Below are positions 1 to 8,480 of a stretch of 8,500 nt of DNA, piece by piece. The position numbers and the translations under genes were made by a program. The notes below the pieces were generated by a model that saw nothing but the letters and a program-made list of their open reading frames with translations, did no database searches and was not told the DNA's origin. Origin of the DNA: Thermoplasmata archaeon (GTDB taxonomy: Archaea > Thermoplasmatota > Thermoplasmata > Thermoplasmatales > Thermoplasmataceae); contig JAJZLW010000106.1 in assembly GCA_021850505.1 (NCBI GenBank), positions 1 to 8,500 of the forward strand. The letters are read 5' to 3'. Positions within the stretch are counted from its first letter, which is position 1; every line of letters starts with the position of its first letter.

Positions 1-1324
1 TAAAACTGCTCTTCGGTGATAGTGAGAAGTTGTCCAGTGTAACATTTTTCACAATAGAAACATTGAGATAATAACCGAAATATGGGATTGTCTCGATCAG
101 GAAGCTATAGTTTCCCTGGTAATTAAATTCAATGAGATATGTCCCGTTAATGGAAGTCTCGACAGGAGTGTCCCGGTATGTCCCGTTTTCATCTGATATG
201 AAATTCAATAATGTCAATGCAACTGGAAGACCATCCAATGTATTGTTTACTTTCCCTTCAAGTATATAGGTTCCCCTTGCAGAATAATTAACCGTTGAAT
301 TGTAAACAGGTACAGGCGGAGGTGGAATCTGGTAAGATGGTGTCTTGAATGGATTTATGCTGTTGAGCGTGATATTTACATCAGTTTTGTTTGTGTCTAT
401 GTATAATGTGGTCTGATTCGCACCATAACCTACCCTGCTTGCATTGATTGTGTCCGTTCCTAATGGGACCTCAATGGTATAAAAACCCTTATTGTTCGTA
501 TAAGTTGTCCTGTTGTCGTTGAAAGAGTGAACGTTTGCATTTGATATCGTCGAATGCGTTGCCGTCAGCACATATCCGCTTACATTGAATACAGGATGGT
601 TCGAAGTTAGAGTGAGCTTCTCATTGATAATGTTTGAACCAGTTACATTGAGTTCGTAAGGATAAGGTTGCGGATTTATGAATTTCTTGTTAACAGTAAT
701 ACTGTAAGAATCATTATAAAGGCCGATGGAAAATAAGCCCTGACCGTTTGACGAGACTGTACCGCTGGAGAATGAACCCAAAAATATGATCTGCACGTTT
801 GAAGCAACTGTCCCGTTCTGATAAACAGTAGAACCGGAAACACTATATTTAACCGCAGGACTTAATGACAGATTCAACCAGACTGTCTTTCCTGTTAATG
901 TAAGCAGTACTTCCTTTTTAGCAAATCCCGGAACCTTAATGAAAAAGTAGCCGGTACCGGCGCGAAGAGCTGTGAATGAATATCTACCGGAATTGATCCT
1001 GCTGATTGCCCCTGCAGGGTAAAGTGAAATAAACGCTTCAGAACCCTGAATCAGCTGACCTGAAGATGCATTTTTAAGGTATCCTGTAATAACAGTAGTT
1101 GCATTTCCGGAAAAACTAAAATTGAAAAGTGTAGCATTATCTGTGTCCAGTGTAACGGGAACCAAAGTCTCATTATAGAAGAATGTTTCATTTATGTTAG
1201 GTGGTGGTATCACGTTTTTAGGGATTTTAACAGGACCTGTTGGTGGCACCACGTGTACGAAGAAGAAAAGTGAAGAGAGAATTATAATTGCTGCGATAAA
1301 TGCAGCTACTCCTTTTGAGTTCAA
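1..1324 (-). CDS. Secreted/membrane-anchored repeat protein, N-terminal 441 residues (3' end outside window)
   Basis: This frame is open without a stop from the TTG at 1324-1322 to the left edge. A stop codon lies in frame five codons upstream, and I see no ATG in frame near the start, so TTG is the likely start; a TATA box 25 nt upstream fits a leaderless mRNA. Residues about 5-25 are hydrophobic (AAFIAAIIILSSLFFF), a signal peptide or signal anchor, followed by a Pro-rich linker. Then come four degenerate units of about 80-95 residues (roughly 60-155, 160-240, 245-322, 350-436). Each has a G-x-V strand, a central N/S-G-x-Y/F turn, and a closing strand such as LSLSP, LTLTS, ITLNS or FSLSP. 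This resembles the carboxypeptidase-regulatory/CNA-B-like beta-sandwich class. About 25 N-X-S/T sequons and no cysteine point to an exposed glycoprotein. A proline-rich spacer (about 327-340) separates units 3 and 4. Function is unknown; adhesion, surface-layer and transporter-associated roles are all possible. Confidence 0.82.
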   Translation of the reverse strand, partial: MNSKGVAAFIAAIIILSSLFFFVHVVPPTGPVKIPKNVIPPPNINETFFYNETLVPVTLDTDNATLFNFSFSGNATTVITGYLKNASSGQLIQGSEAFISLYPAGAISRINSGRYSFTALRAGTGYFFIKVPGFAKKEVLLTLTGKTVWLNLSLSPAVKYSVSGSTVYQNGTVASNVQIIFLGSFSSGTVSSNGQGLFSIGLYNDSYSITVNKKFINPQPYPYELNVTGSNIINEKLTLTSNHPVFNVSGYVLTATHSTISNANVHSFNDNRTTYTNNKGFYTIEVPLGTDTINASRVGYGANQTTLYIDTNKTDVNITLNSINPFKTPSYQIPPPPVPVYNSTVNYSARGTYILEGKVNNTLDGLPVALTLLNFISDENGTYRDTPVETSINGTYLIEFNYQGNYSFLIETIPYFGYYLNVSIVKNVTLDNFSLSPKSSF

Positions 1325-1344
1325 CTCTTTGCAAATTTAATCAA

Positions 1345-1353
1345 CTATATAAG
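1345..1353 (-). promoter_or_regulatory. TATA box of the surface-protein gene
   Basis: On the minus strand the sequence reads CTTATATAG, centred about 25 nt upstream of the TTG at 1324. Archaeal TATA boxes sit about 24-28 nt before the transcription start, so transcription would begin at or very near the start codon, giving a leaderless message. This also means the gene need not be cotranscribed with arcS, which ends 58 nt upstream. Confidence 0.6.
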
Positions 1354-1382
1354 TATCTTGGTACCAGTTGGCGGAAACTAAA

Positions 1383-2981
1383 TTAATTCCTCATTTTGAC
1401 TGCCACGCCTTTTTTAAGATCCCGCATTGCAATTGAAGGCATTTTTGAAACTCCCACGCCCCGTATCTCTCCATTGTGAACTACGACAACTTCGTCCTCG
1501 ATTCCGATGTCTTCTGTGGATGAAAGTATACCGACCGGATAGATATTGGCTGTTGGCTTGAAATCGTCTATTTCGACCAGAAACTTGGTGTTTTCAAGAA
1601 AAGCCGGTGCAATTTCCCTGGTGATAGTTTCTTTTCCCTGAGTCCGGTTAAAGACAATGCAGACTTTTCCTGCTTTGGTAAGCATATCCTGGTTATAGCT
1701 TTTTATCGCCCTGGTCCCTTCCAGATACGGTTCAATCCAGTTTCCGAATTGGAACCTGGCAACGGAGCGAAGCTCCTCATATCTTTCGTTTAAGTGCCTG
1801 CGCCTGGATTTGTTATCAGTCACATCGGAGACGACTTTTCTCAGATTAGAAAGATCCGATTGTCTCCCTGAACGGCCCTCTATAAATATTGAATCCTCCG
1901 GGAGAACTTCCTTTAAGAAGAGCAGATCCTCTGGAAGGAATGCAATTATCCTATCGTATTTATTCCTATCAAGATAAGATTTCAACATTGTTGAGATCAT
2001 TTTTTTCTCGTCCTCGAACCACTGCCCGATGACGGGTATATCATAGAATGCGGCAGGGTAAATACCCTCCAGTTCTCTCGGAACAAGACCAACTGGGGAT
2101 GTCACTATCAATTCGTGAAGATTTTCTCTCAATCCAGATAATGCCTCAATTATTCTCTGGTGGCTCCTGGAGGATGAATACGGTTTCCGGGCTGAACATG
2201 GTAGTAGCAGAAGAAAATCTCTCCCTTCAGGTTTGACGTAATTATTGGTGATTTTCTTTCTATATTGAAGCAGATCGGGTCGGTAAATCGAAAGTATTTC
2301 ATTTGCACGTATAAAGGGTGTTACCCTTGGAAATGCAGAAATCTGTTTATCTGCATATTTATTGTCAAGATTTCGGATTATCTCAATGGATTTTCCAGAT
2401 ATAATGTATTTCTCAACTAATTCACGAAGCGTTCTGCTTTCAATAGCCCTTCTGACAGTTAATATCTCTTCGTTGACGTAGTTTAGATTGTCTTCAAATG
2501 GATCAGCCTCTGACTTCGCATATCCAAAAGGCGTTATCTTAAAGTGATCAGTAGAAAGTTTTCTCAGCAATATGTCGTCGAAAATTGAGAATCCGAGATA
2601 CACAAGGGAGGGTATAAGGAATGGGTCAGATATGCCTGGACCGTAAATCAATTTTTTATAACCGTATATTGAATGTATCTTCATCATCTCGTCTACCAAC
2701 GAAGATGAATGTTGCAGCAGATATGATGCATTTCTGAATACGAGAATATCATCAAGTTCTACGATATCTGCGGAGGCGGCCTCCAGATAAGATCGTTTTG
2801 AGTATTTCTTGATCTCCCTTCCAAATATAAAATTAGAATCAGCTTCTGACTTGAAAAAAGATCTATCAGTTGTATCGATAATTCCAGGATAATCGAAGAC
2901 GCTGTCCAGTGTTCCGGTCCTGGAAAAACAGAAAAAAGCCCTATCAACAAACATCTTTATATTCCAATCTTTACGCCACAT
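1383..2981 (-). CDS. arcS: Archaeosine synthase ArcS (TgtA2; DUF5591 + PUA)
   Basis: ArcS acts on tRNA already carrying preQ0 at position 15. In the established pathway it attaches lysine to the preQ0 base, and a radical-SAM partner (RaSEA) then releases the archaeosine amidine. The 532-residue protein has the expected layout: a degenerate tRNA-guanine transglycosylase-like N-terminal half (about 10-200), a linking segment with FPRVTPF and RPDLLQYRKKI (217-243), the diagnostic PCSARKPYSSSRSH motif at 261-274, and a C-terminal PUA RNA-binding domain (about 455-532) ending GVAVKMRN. Only three cysteines are present (18, 262, 441), so there is no zinc cluster of the ArcTGT type, consistent with a modified paralogue of the transglycosylase. 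The first ATG is used; a second in-frame Met at residue 10 is an alternative. It is divergent from the csl4 operon. The RaSEA and ArcTGT partners are not in this window. The family call is confident. Confidence 0.93.
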   Translation of the reverse strand: MWRKDWNIKMFVDRAFFCFSRTGTLDSVFDYPGIIDTTDRSFFKSEADSNFIFGREIKKYSKRSYLEAASADIVELDDILVFRNASYLLQHSSSLVDEMMKIHSIYGYKKLIYGPGISDPFLIPSLVYLGFSIFDDILLRKLSTDHFKITPFGYAKSEADPFEDNLNYVNEEILTVRRAIESRTLRELVEKYIISGKSIEIIRNLDNKYADKQISAFPRVTPFIRANEILSIYRPDLLQYRKKITNNYVKPEGRDFLLLLPCSARKPYSSSRSHQRIIEALSGLRENLHELIVTSPVGLVPRELEGIYPAAFYDIPVIGQWFEDEKKMISTMLKSYLDRNKYDRIIAFLPEDLLFLKEVLPEDSIFIEGRSGRQSDLSNLRKVVSDVTDNKSRRRHLNERYEELRSVARFQFGNWIEPYLEGTRAIKSYNQDMLTKAGKVCIVFNRTQGKETITREIAPAFLENTKFLVEIDDFKPTANIYPVGILSSTEDIGIEDEVVVVHNGEIRGVGVSKMPSIAMRDLKKGVAVKMRN

Positions 2982-2988
2982 CGCAGAA

Positions 2989-3007
2989 CAATAGATAAAA
3001 TCTATTG
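2989..3007. repeat. Perfect inverted repeat upstream of arcS (8-bp arms, 3-nt spacer)
   Basis: CAATAGAT-AAA-ATCTATTG is a perfect dyad 7 nt before the arcS ATG. It could be an operator for a dimeric regulator or, if transcription starts further upstream, a hairpin in the arcS leader. The dyad lies too close to the ATG to be the TATA box of a leaderless transcript, which would sit near 3007. Confidence 0.6.
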
Positions 3008-3041
3008 CTATGACAGTGTTTCAAATATTTTATTTTCAAAC

Positions 3042-3053
3042 CTTATAATTTAG
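3042..3053 (-). promoter_or_regulatory. arcS: Candidate TATA element for arcS
   Basis: On the minus strand CTAAATTATAAG resembles an archaeal TATA box. It would place the start of transcription near 3020 and put the inverted repeat at 2989-3007 inside a leader of about 40 nt. A second A/T-rich candidate (3021-3036) would start transcription inside the repeat. The sequence does not decide between them. Confidence 0.3.
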
Positions 3054-3093
3054 CAGAATTTCTGTCTGAAAAATACCAAAATTTAATTAGTTT

Positions 3094-3102
3094 CTTTTTA
3101 AT
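3094..3102 (+). promoter_or_regulatory. Candidate TATA element for the csl4 operon
   Basis: CTTTTTAAT lies about 54 nt before the csl4 ATG and would give a leader of about 28 nt. That leader contains a weak Shine-Dalgarno-like GGAAAGG at 3137-3143, 8 nt before the ATG, which supports the start at 3152. Nearby A/T-rich stretches (3079-3088, 3111-3119) are alternatives, so the assignment is tentative. Confidence 0.3.
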
Positions 3103-3151
3103 GTGCAGACAATAATAATCGTTTGCATTTGCTGTCGGAAAGGTTCTATTA

Positions 3152-3733
3152 ATGGTTAACTCAACTGTAAAAATGAATTTGGTCCTGCCGGGGGACATAT
3201 TGGGGACGTCGGAAGAGTTTCTTCCGGGTAGAAACGTGCTGGATCAGAATGGTGAATTGATCGCCCTTAAGCCAGGTACTATGATTAAGGATGAAAAAAA
3301 CCTTACTGTGTCTGTGCATTCCTTTAAGGTAACGATTAAACCTAAACCTGGAGATGTGGTTTATGGACAGGTTACGAAGAGTGATCGCGGGAAATACAAC
3401 ATAGCCATTGGTGCATTCCAGGAACCAGGGCATAAAGAATTGATACCTACCAAGATGGAGGCTACTCTCAAGGTCGAATCGTCCAGAGATGAAAAATTTG
3501 TTCCTGTTCGGATTGGTGACTATGTCAGGGGCAAGCTGTTTGTTTCTCGATATGGTACAGATATATCCATTGGTGGCCGGGAATTTGGTGTCCTCCTTGC
3601 GAAGTGCAATAACTGCAGACAGATGCTTTTCCTCGAAAATAACTCACTTAAATGTCACAATTGTGGGAACGTAGAAAGCCGTAAGCTGGCAGAGGACTAT
3701 GGGAAGATTGATCTATATGGGAAGAAATTTTAA
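3152..3733 (+). CDS. csl4: Archaeal exosome RNA-binding cap subunit Csl4
   Basis: Csl4 forms part of the cap on the Rrp41-Rrp42 exosome ring, where it binds RNA substrates and helps recruit DnaG. The 193-residue protein matches the family in length and order. The N-terminal domain has the LVLPGDILGTSEEFLPG signature (10-26). An S1-type OB fold follows (about 66-142: GDVVYGQV, then VRIGDYVRGKL and DISIGG). The C-terminal zinc ribbon has Cys152, Cys155, Cys168 and Cys171 (CNNC and CHNC). Two starts are possible, Met1 and Met8; Met1 is preceded by a weak GGAAAGG and is used here. It is the first gene of an operon with a small coiled-coil gene, which overlaps its 3' end by 17 nt, and lsm. The rrp4-rrp41-rrp42 genes are not in the window. 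Confidence 0.95.
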   Translation: MVNSTVKMNLVLPGDILGTSEEFLPGRNVLDQNGELIALKPGTMIKDEKNLTVSVHSFKVTIKPKPGDVVYGQVTKSDRGKYNIAIGAFQEPGHKELIPTKMEATLKVESSRDEKFVPVRIGDYVRGKLFVSRYGTDISIGGREFGVLLAKCNNCRQMLFLENNSLKCHNCGNVESRKLAEDYGKIDLYGKKF

Positions 3734-3890
3734 ATCTACTGGAACATCAGGTTCAACAAGCGTTGACAAGCTCAGCAGTGAATTAAATACGATGAGAAAG
3801 GAACTTGAAGACATGAAGGAAGTACTTAGAGGACTTATACAGGTCATTATGAGCAGGGATGGGCCTGTGGACGAGGATGAATATAACTGA
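3717..3890 (+). CDS. 57-residue coiled-coil protein of unknown function between csl4 and lsm
   Basis: I do not recognise this family. The gene fills the space between csl4 and lsm exactly, in a different frame from csl4, overlapping its end by 17 nt. Counting from Met1, hydrophobic residues V16, L19, L23, M26, L30, M33, L37, L40 and I44 follow an unbroken 3-4 heptad spacing, so residues 16-45 should form a coiled coil, dimeric or higher. It is preceded by a flexible Ser/Thr/Gly-rich, mildly basic segment (1-15) and followed by an acidic tail (DEDEYN). There is no signal peptide, membrane span or Cys. An alternative ATG at 3699 would add six residues. I prefer 3717 because a GGAAG-like sequence lies 10 nt upstream, whereas the purine tract before 3699 is only about 2 nt away. 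The position suggests a partner in RNA decay or an Lsm/exosome adaptor, but that is inference. Confidence 0.7.
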   Translation: MGRNFKSTGTSGSTSVDKLSSELNTMRKELEDMKEVLRGLIQVIMSRDGPVDEDEYN

Positions 3891-3897
3891 AGTGATG
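3889..3897 (+). promoter_or_regulatory. Ribosome-binding site of lsm overlapping the upstream stop codon
   Basis: GAAGTGATG closely matches the archaeal anti-Shine-Dalgarno complement GGAGGTGAT and starts inside the TGA stop of the small coiled-coil gene, 4 nt before the lsm ATG at 3902. The overlap implies translational coupling and supports the reality of both genes. Confidence 0.65.
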
Positions 3898-3901
3898 TAA
3901 A

Positions 3902-4117
3902 ATGATAATGCCAATGAAAATGCTTGAAAGTGTGTTGAATAAGAAGGTCGCGCTGCTTTTGAAAGATAATAGAACACTGGAAGGTTCACTAATCGGATAT
4001 GACGAGTACATGAACCTTGTCTTAGACGATGTTGAGGAGAAGGCACAGGAAGTAAACAGGAAACTTGGCGTTGTAATAGTACGGGGCAGCAACGTAGTTA
4101 GAATGGTTCCAATCTGA
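3902..4117 (+). CDS. lsm: Archaeal Sm-like (Lsm/SmAP) RNA-binding protein
   Basis: Archaeal Lsm proteins form a heptameric ring (some paralogues are hexameric) that binds U-rich single-stranded RNA and associates with RNA processing and decay. At 71 residues it is a minimal Sm fold. A short N-terminal helix is followed by the Sm1 motif (about 15-43: KVALLLKD, EGSLIGYDEYMNLVLDD) and Sm2 (about 57-69: VVIVRGSNVVRM). The RNA-binding loop residues expected for the family are present: D34 with M37-N38 in loop 3 and R61-G62 in loop 5. Four Met codons (1, 3, 5, 7) could start the protein; the first has a Shine-Dalgarno sequence 4 nt upstream, although spacing to Met3 is also acceptable. It is the third gene of the csl4 operon and is followed at once by a T-run. 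Confidence 0.95.
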   Translation: MIMPMKMLESVLNKKVALLLKDNRTLEGSLIGYDEYMNLVLDDVEEKAQEVNRKLGVVIVRGSNVVRMVPI

Positions 4118-4123
4118 TTTTTT
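4118..4123 (+). terminator. Oligo-T terminator after lsm
   Basis: TTTTTT directly follows the lsm stop codon. Archaeal termination commonly uses such U-runs without a hairpin, and the next gene has its own promoter elements, so the operon probably ends here. Confidence 0.45.
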
Positions 4124-4197
4124 CGGTGAACATTCAAAACCGGCCTGGATCATTCTGGAGTAAAAAAACAACAGATTATGTATCTTATTGAGAATTG

Positions 4198-4218
4198 TAT
4201 AAATAAAATGTAAATAAC
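4198..4218 (+). promoter_or_regulatory. Promoter region of the cytochrome P450 gene (two TATA-like elements)
   Basis: TATAAATA (4198-4205) lies about 37 nt before the ATG and TGTAAATAA (about 4209-4217) about 25 nt before it. The first would give an 11-nt leader, the second a leaderless mRNA. No Shine-Dalgarno sequence precedes the ATG, which agrees with a leaderless or very short-leader transcript. Confidence 0.5.
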
Positions 4219-4237
4219 CAGAAGCATTCTTTGGCTT

Positions 4238-5443
4238 ATGTCAGGTAATGAAACGTTAGGATTCAACCCATCAGTGCTGATTAATGATCCCTACCCTATA
4301 TACCGGGTGCTCAGAGAGAATTCTCCCGTCTCATATGTTGATTCCTTGAATTCCTATCTTGTATCACGATATGAGGACTGCAGGAAAATACTGACAGATA
4401 TAAATTTTGGAAAACAGCGAATGACTCTTAATACGCATGATCTCGAAAAGCAGTTTCTTGCTGTAAACGGGGATAAATATCCACAGACAGAAGAGAAATC
4501 AATCCTAACACTGGATCCTCCGGATCATACAAGGTTGAGGTCGTTGGTTTCAAGGGCCTTCACACCAAGGGTAATTGAATCTCTTAAACCATTTGTTAGG
4601 GCTATCACAAGCAGCATTATTGAAATGAATGCGGTAAGACAGTTTGATATTATTTCCTCTATAGCAGCTCCCGTACCAGCATATGTTATCGCAAAGATGA
4701 TGGGCGTCCCTGATTCAGATAGGGATAATTTCAAAAAGATGTCAGATGATTTGATCTTGTCGCTGGATCCAACGAAAAGCAGAGAAGATTTAATGAAGTC
4801 CATAAAAGCAAAATACGAACTTGCATCATACTTCGACAGATTAATCGAATTAAAAGCCAAAGAACCTGAAGATGATCTCACAAGTTCACTAATAAAGATA
4901 ATGGACGCGGGTGGAAAGTTATCGCATTCTGAATTGCTTTCCATGTGCATTCTCCTTCTGGTTGCAGGACATGAAACAACAACAAACCTGATTGGAAATG
5001 GTTTTCACACCCTGCTGCGTCATAGAGAACAGATGGATATTCTGAAAAATGATTCAGCAGCGCTCAAAAATGGGATTGAGGAAATGCTGAGATACGAGTC
5101 TCCGGTACAGATGACTTTCCGTTTAACACCTGAAAATGTTAATATTGCAGGGGTTGAAATAAGCAAAGGTAGTAGAATAATTACGCTGCTCGGCTCTGCA
5201 AACAGAGATCCGGATGCAAACGAGGATCCTGATTCTTTCAAAGTCGAAAGGAAAAACGTCAAACACCTTTCTTTCAGTGAAGGGATTCATTTCTGCCTTG
5301 GCGCACCACTTGCAAGGATGGAAGCTGAAGTGGTTTTTGATCTGCTTCTTGAGAAATTTCCGGAGGCAAGGATTGCAGGTGAACCAAAATGGAAGGAGAA
5401 TATAACAATGCGGGGTCTTGAGAGCCTGGTCATCAAACCATAA
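4238..5443 (+). CDS. Cytochrome P450 (soluble, bacterial type)
   Basis: This is a haem-thiolate monooxygenase that inserts one oxygen atom into an unknown substrate, using two electrons from ferredoxin-type partners. The 401-residue protein has no membrane anchor. Diagnostic elements in order are DPPDHTRLR in the helix C region (93-101), the I-helix oxygen-activation motif AGHETTT (243-249, with E246-T247 as the acid-alcohol pair), the K-helix ExxR (E282 to R285), ANRDP (321-325), and the haem loop FSEGIHFCLG (346-355) with Cys353 as haem ligand. Length and motifs resemble bacterial class I enzymes of the CYP107/109 type more than the shorter archaeal CYP119 and CYP231 proteins (about 350-370 residues), suggesting transfer from bacteria, although a tree would be needed to show it. 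No ferredoxin or reductase gene lies nearby. It is transcribed alone, with about 300 nt before katG. The family is certain; the substrate is unknown. Confidence 0.96.
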   Translation: MSGNETLGFNPSVLINDPYPIYRVLRENSPVSYVDSLNSYLVSRYEDCRKILTDINFGKQRMTLNTHDLEKQFLAVNGDKYPQTEEKSILTLDPPDHTRLRSLVSRAFTPRVIESLKPFVRAITSSIIEMNAVRQFDIISSIAAPVPAYVIAKMMGVPDSDRDNFKKMSDDLILSLDPTKSREDLMKSIKAKYELASYFDRLIELKAKEPEDDLTSSLIKIMDAGGKLSHSELLSMCILLLVAGHETTTNLIGNGFHTLLRHREQMDILKNDSAALKNGIEEMLRYESPVQMTFRLTPENVNIAGVEISKGSRIITLLGSANRDPDANEDPDSFKVERKNVKHLSFSEGIHFCLGAPLARMEAEVVFDLLLEKFPEARIAGEPKWKENITMRGLESLVIKP

Positions 5444-5592
5444 TCACCTAAGTTTAATTCTTCTTAGAAAACCAGGCGCGCGAAGATAAGGCGACTGATT
5501 AATCTCATTGAGTTTTAATTTTAGCAATTTGGACTTTTCAGGATACTTATTATTTGCACTTAAAAGCAGAATATTGGTTGTGTGAATAAGAA

Positions 5593-5602
5593 TTTATAAA
5601 TA
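5593..5602 (+). promoter_or_regulatory. katG: Candidate TATA element for katG
   Basis: TTTATAAATA is the best TATA match in the katG upstream region and would start transcription near 5624, giving a leader of about 120 nt that includes the upstream ORF. Other A/T-rich candidates lie at 5624-5637 and 5643-5650. The 150 nt between the P450 stop codon and this element hold no ORF or RNA structure I could recognise. Confidence 0.4.
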
Positions 5603-5653
5603 ATAACTATTAGCAATTAGTAATAATTAAATATTTAGTAGAAATATAGTCTT

Positions 5654-7934
<2,281 letters not shown>

Positions 7935-7945
7935 CTCCAATTAAT

Positions 7946-7956
7946 CTCTTATTTTT
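7946..7956 (+). terminator. T-rich terminator after katG
   Basis: CTCTTATTTTT lies about 12 nt after the katG stop codon and fits the pyrimidine-rich signals that end archaeal transcripts. The convergent genes to the right are on the other strand. Confidence 0.4.
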
Positions 7957-8052
7957 CAAAAAATATTGGGAACCTGTAAATTAATTTCTGGAACCTACAT
8001 GTCAGAAAGTTTTCCATGAATATAATGCATTTATAAGCGATAATTGAAAATC
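7957..8052. other. Intergenic spacer between katG and the transporter remnant
   Basis: No gene was recognised on either strand. The only structure seen is a 7-bp direct repeat GGAACCT at 7969-7975 and 7990-7996, 21 bp apart, which could be chance. Confidence 0.3.
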
Positions 8053-8241
8053 TTAAGCGTGTATTCTCTCATTGGAAATCACTTTCATGGCGACAAACAG
8101 GAGCATGGTCAAGATGATTAAAAGGAAAGCAAGCCATAAACCAGCAACATGTCGAAAGGATAAACGGATCCTGACAATAACAACTAAAATGACGATGATT
8201 GGAAAGTTCCCAATTATAGAGCCAATTCTACCATAAGCATT
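8053..8241 (-). pseudogene. Probable decayed MFS transporter, C-terminal fragment
   Basis: The minus strand has an open frame of 62 codons ending at the TAA at 8055-8053. It is closed upstream by a TAG (8244-8242) and has no ATG, GTG or TTG start near its beginning. The residues open with NAYGRIGSIIG, which resembles the loop-to-helix signature before the last pair of membrane spans in major facilitator transporters. Two hydrophobic segments follow (about 13-24 and 33-52: FPIIVILVVIV and GLWLAFLLIILTMLLFVAM), then a short basic tail. Nothing in the 130 nt further upstream extends the similarity in any frame I read, so this looks like the 3' remnant of a decayed gene. It could instead be a small two-span membrane protein with an unusual start such as ATT. 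A 49-residue plus-strand ORF across the same bases (8087-8236) has no protein-like features. Confidence 0.45.
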
Positions 8242-8374
8242 CTAGTGGATATTGAAGAGGCTGTCATGAAGTTATGAAAAATCTTTTCCTTGTGGATTTT
8301 TGTAAAACATTATTATAATAATACCATAGCAACTCTACACATAGAAGCTGTAGGACACTTAACTTTTGAAATAA
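8242..8374. other. Intergenic stretch between the transporter remnant and tRNA-His
   Basis: A/T-rich sequence with stops in all minus-strand frames. I see no gene, repeat or recognisable RNA here; it may hold unrecognisable remains of the upstream part of the decayed transporter gene. Confidence 0.4.
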
Positions 8375-8447
8375 GGCCGGGACCGGGAATTGAACCCGGG
8401 TCCGGGGATCCACAGTCCCCAAGGATATCCTCTACCCCATCCCGGCC
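8375..8447 (-). tRNA. tRNA-His (anticodon GUG) with encoded G-1
   Basis: The minus strand folds into a complete cloverleaf of 73 nt. GGCCGGGA at the 5' end pairs over 8 bp with TCCCGGCC at the 3' end, which includes the histidine-specific extra G-1 opposite C73. The anticodon stem GGGGA/TCCCC encloses the loop CTGTGGA with anticodon GTG, and the T arm is CCGGG-TTCAATT-CCCGG. The D arm is weaker (G10:U25, two G:C pairs and a U:U at 13:22), with G18G19 present in the loop. No 3' CCA is encoded (TTAT follows), so it must be added by the CCA-adding enzyme. There is no intron. G15, the archaeosine site modified by the ArcS pathway, is present in the D loop. Confidence 0.96.
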
Positions 8448-8472
8448 ACGCATCCCGAAATAGGGGCGGAAT

Positions 8473-8480
8473 AATTATAT
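8473..8480 (-). promoter_or_regulatory. TATA box of tRNA-His
   Basis: On the minus strand ATATAATT, within a longer A/T tract (about 8471-8483), is centred about 29 nt before the 5' end of the tRNA. Transcription would start a few bases before the mature end, leaving a short 5' leader for RNase P. Confidence 0.6.

Noticed and set aside
3054..3064. 11-bp palindrome CAGAATTTCTG in the arcS/csl4 intergenic region
   Set aside because: The arms are only 5 bp and do not extend; this is expected by chance in A/T-rich spacer and is much weaker than the dyad at 2989-3007.
3783..4137. Overlapping minus-strand open frames opposite the small coiled-coil gene and lsm
   Set aside because: They are antisense shadows of two well-supported plus-strand genes and have low-complexity, non-family-like translations.
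4525..4950. 141-codon minus-strand open frame within the P450 gene
   Set aside because: It lies wholly antisense to a P450 with intact motifs; the Ser/Ile-rich translation is typical of reverse-strand shadows.
5594..5606. PerR-box-like TTATAAATAATAA upstream of katG
   Set aside because: It overlaps the probable TATA box, is only partly symmetric, and such A/T strings are frequent in this spacer; there is no support beyond resemblance.
7969..7996. GGAACCT direct repeat, 21 bp apart, after katG
   Set aside because: Two 7-bp copies downstream of a terminator with no adjacent promoter or gene are weak evidence for a binding site.
8087..8236. 49-residue plus-strand ORF right of katG
   Set aside because: The translation is Lys/Met/Thr-rich without any recognisable pattern, it has no ribosome-binding site or promoter, and the opposite strand reads as a transporter-like membrane segment.
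8375..8447. tRNA-His gene as an integration (att) site for a mobile element
   Set aside because: No second copy of the tRNA 3' end and no integrase are present in the window.
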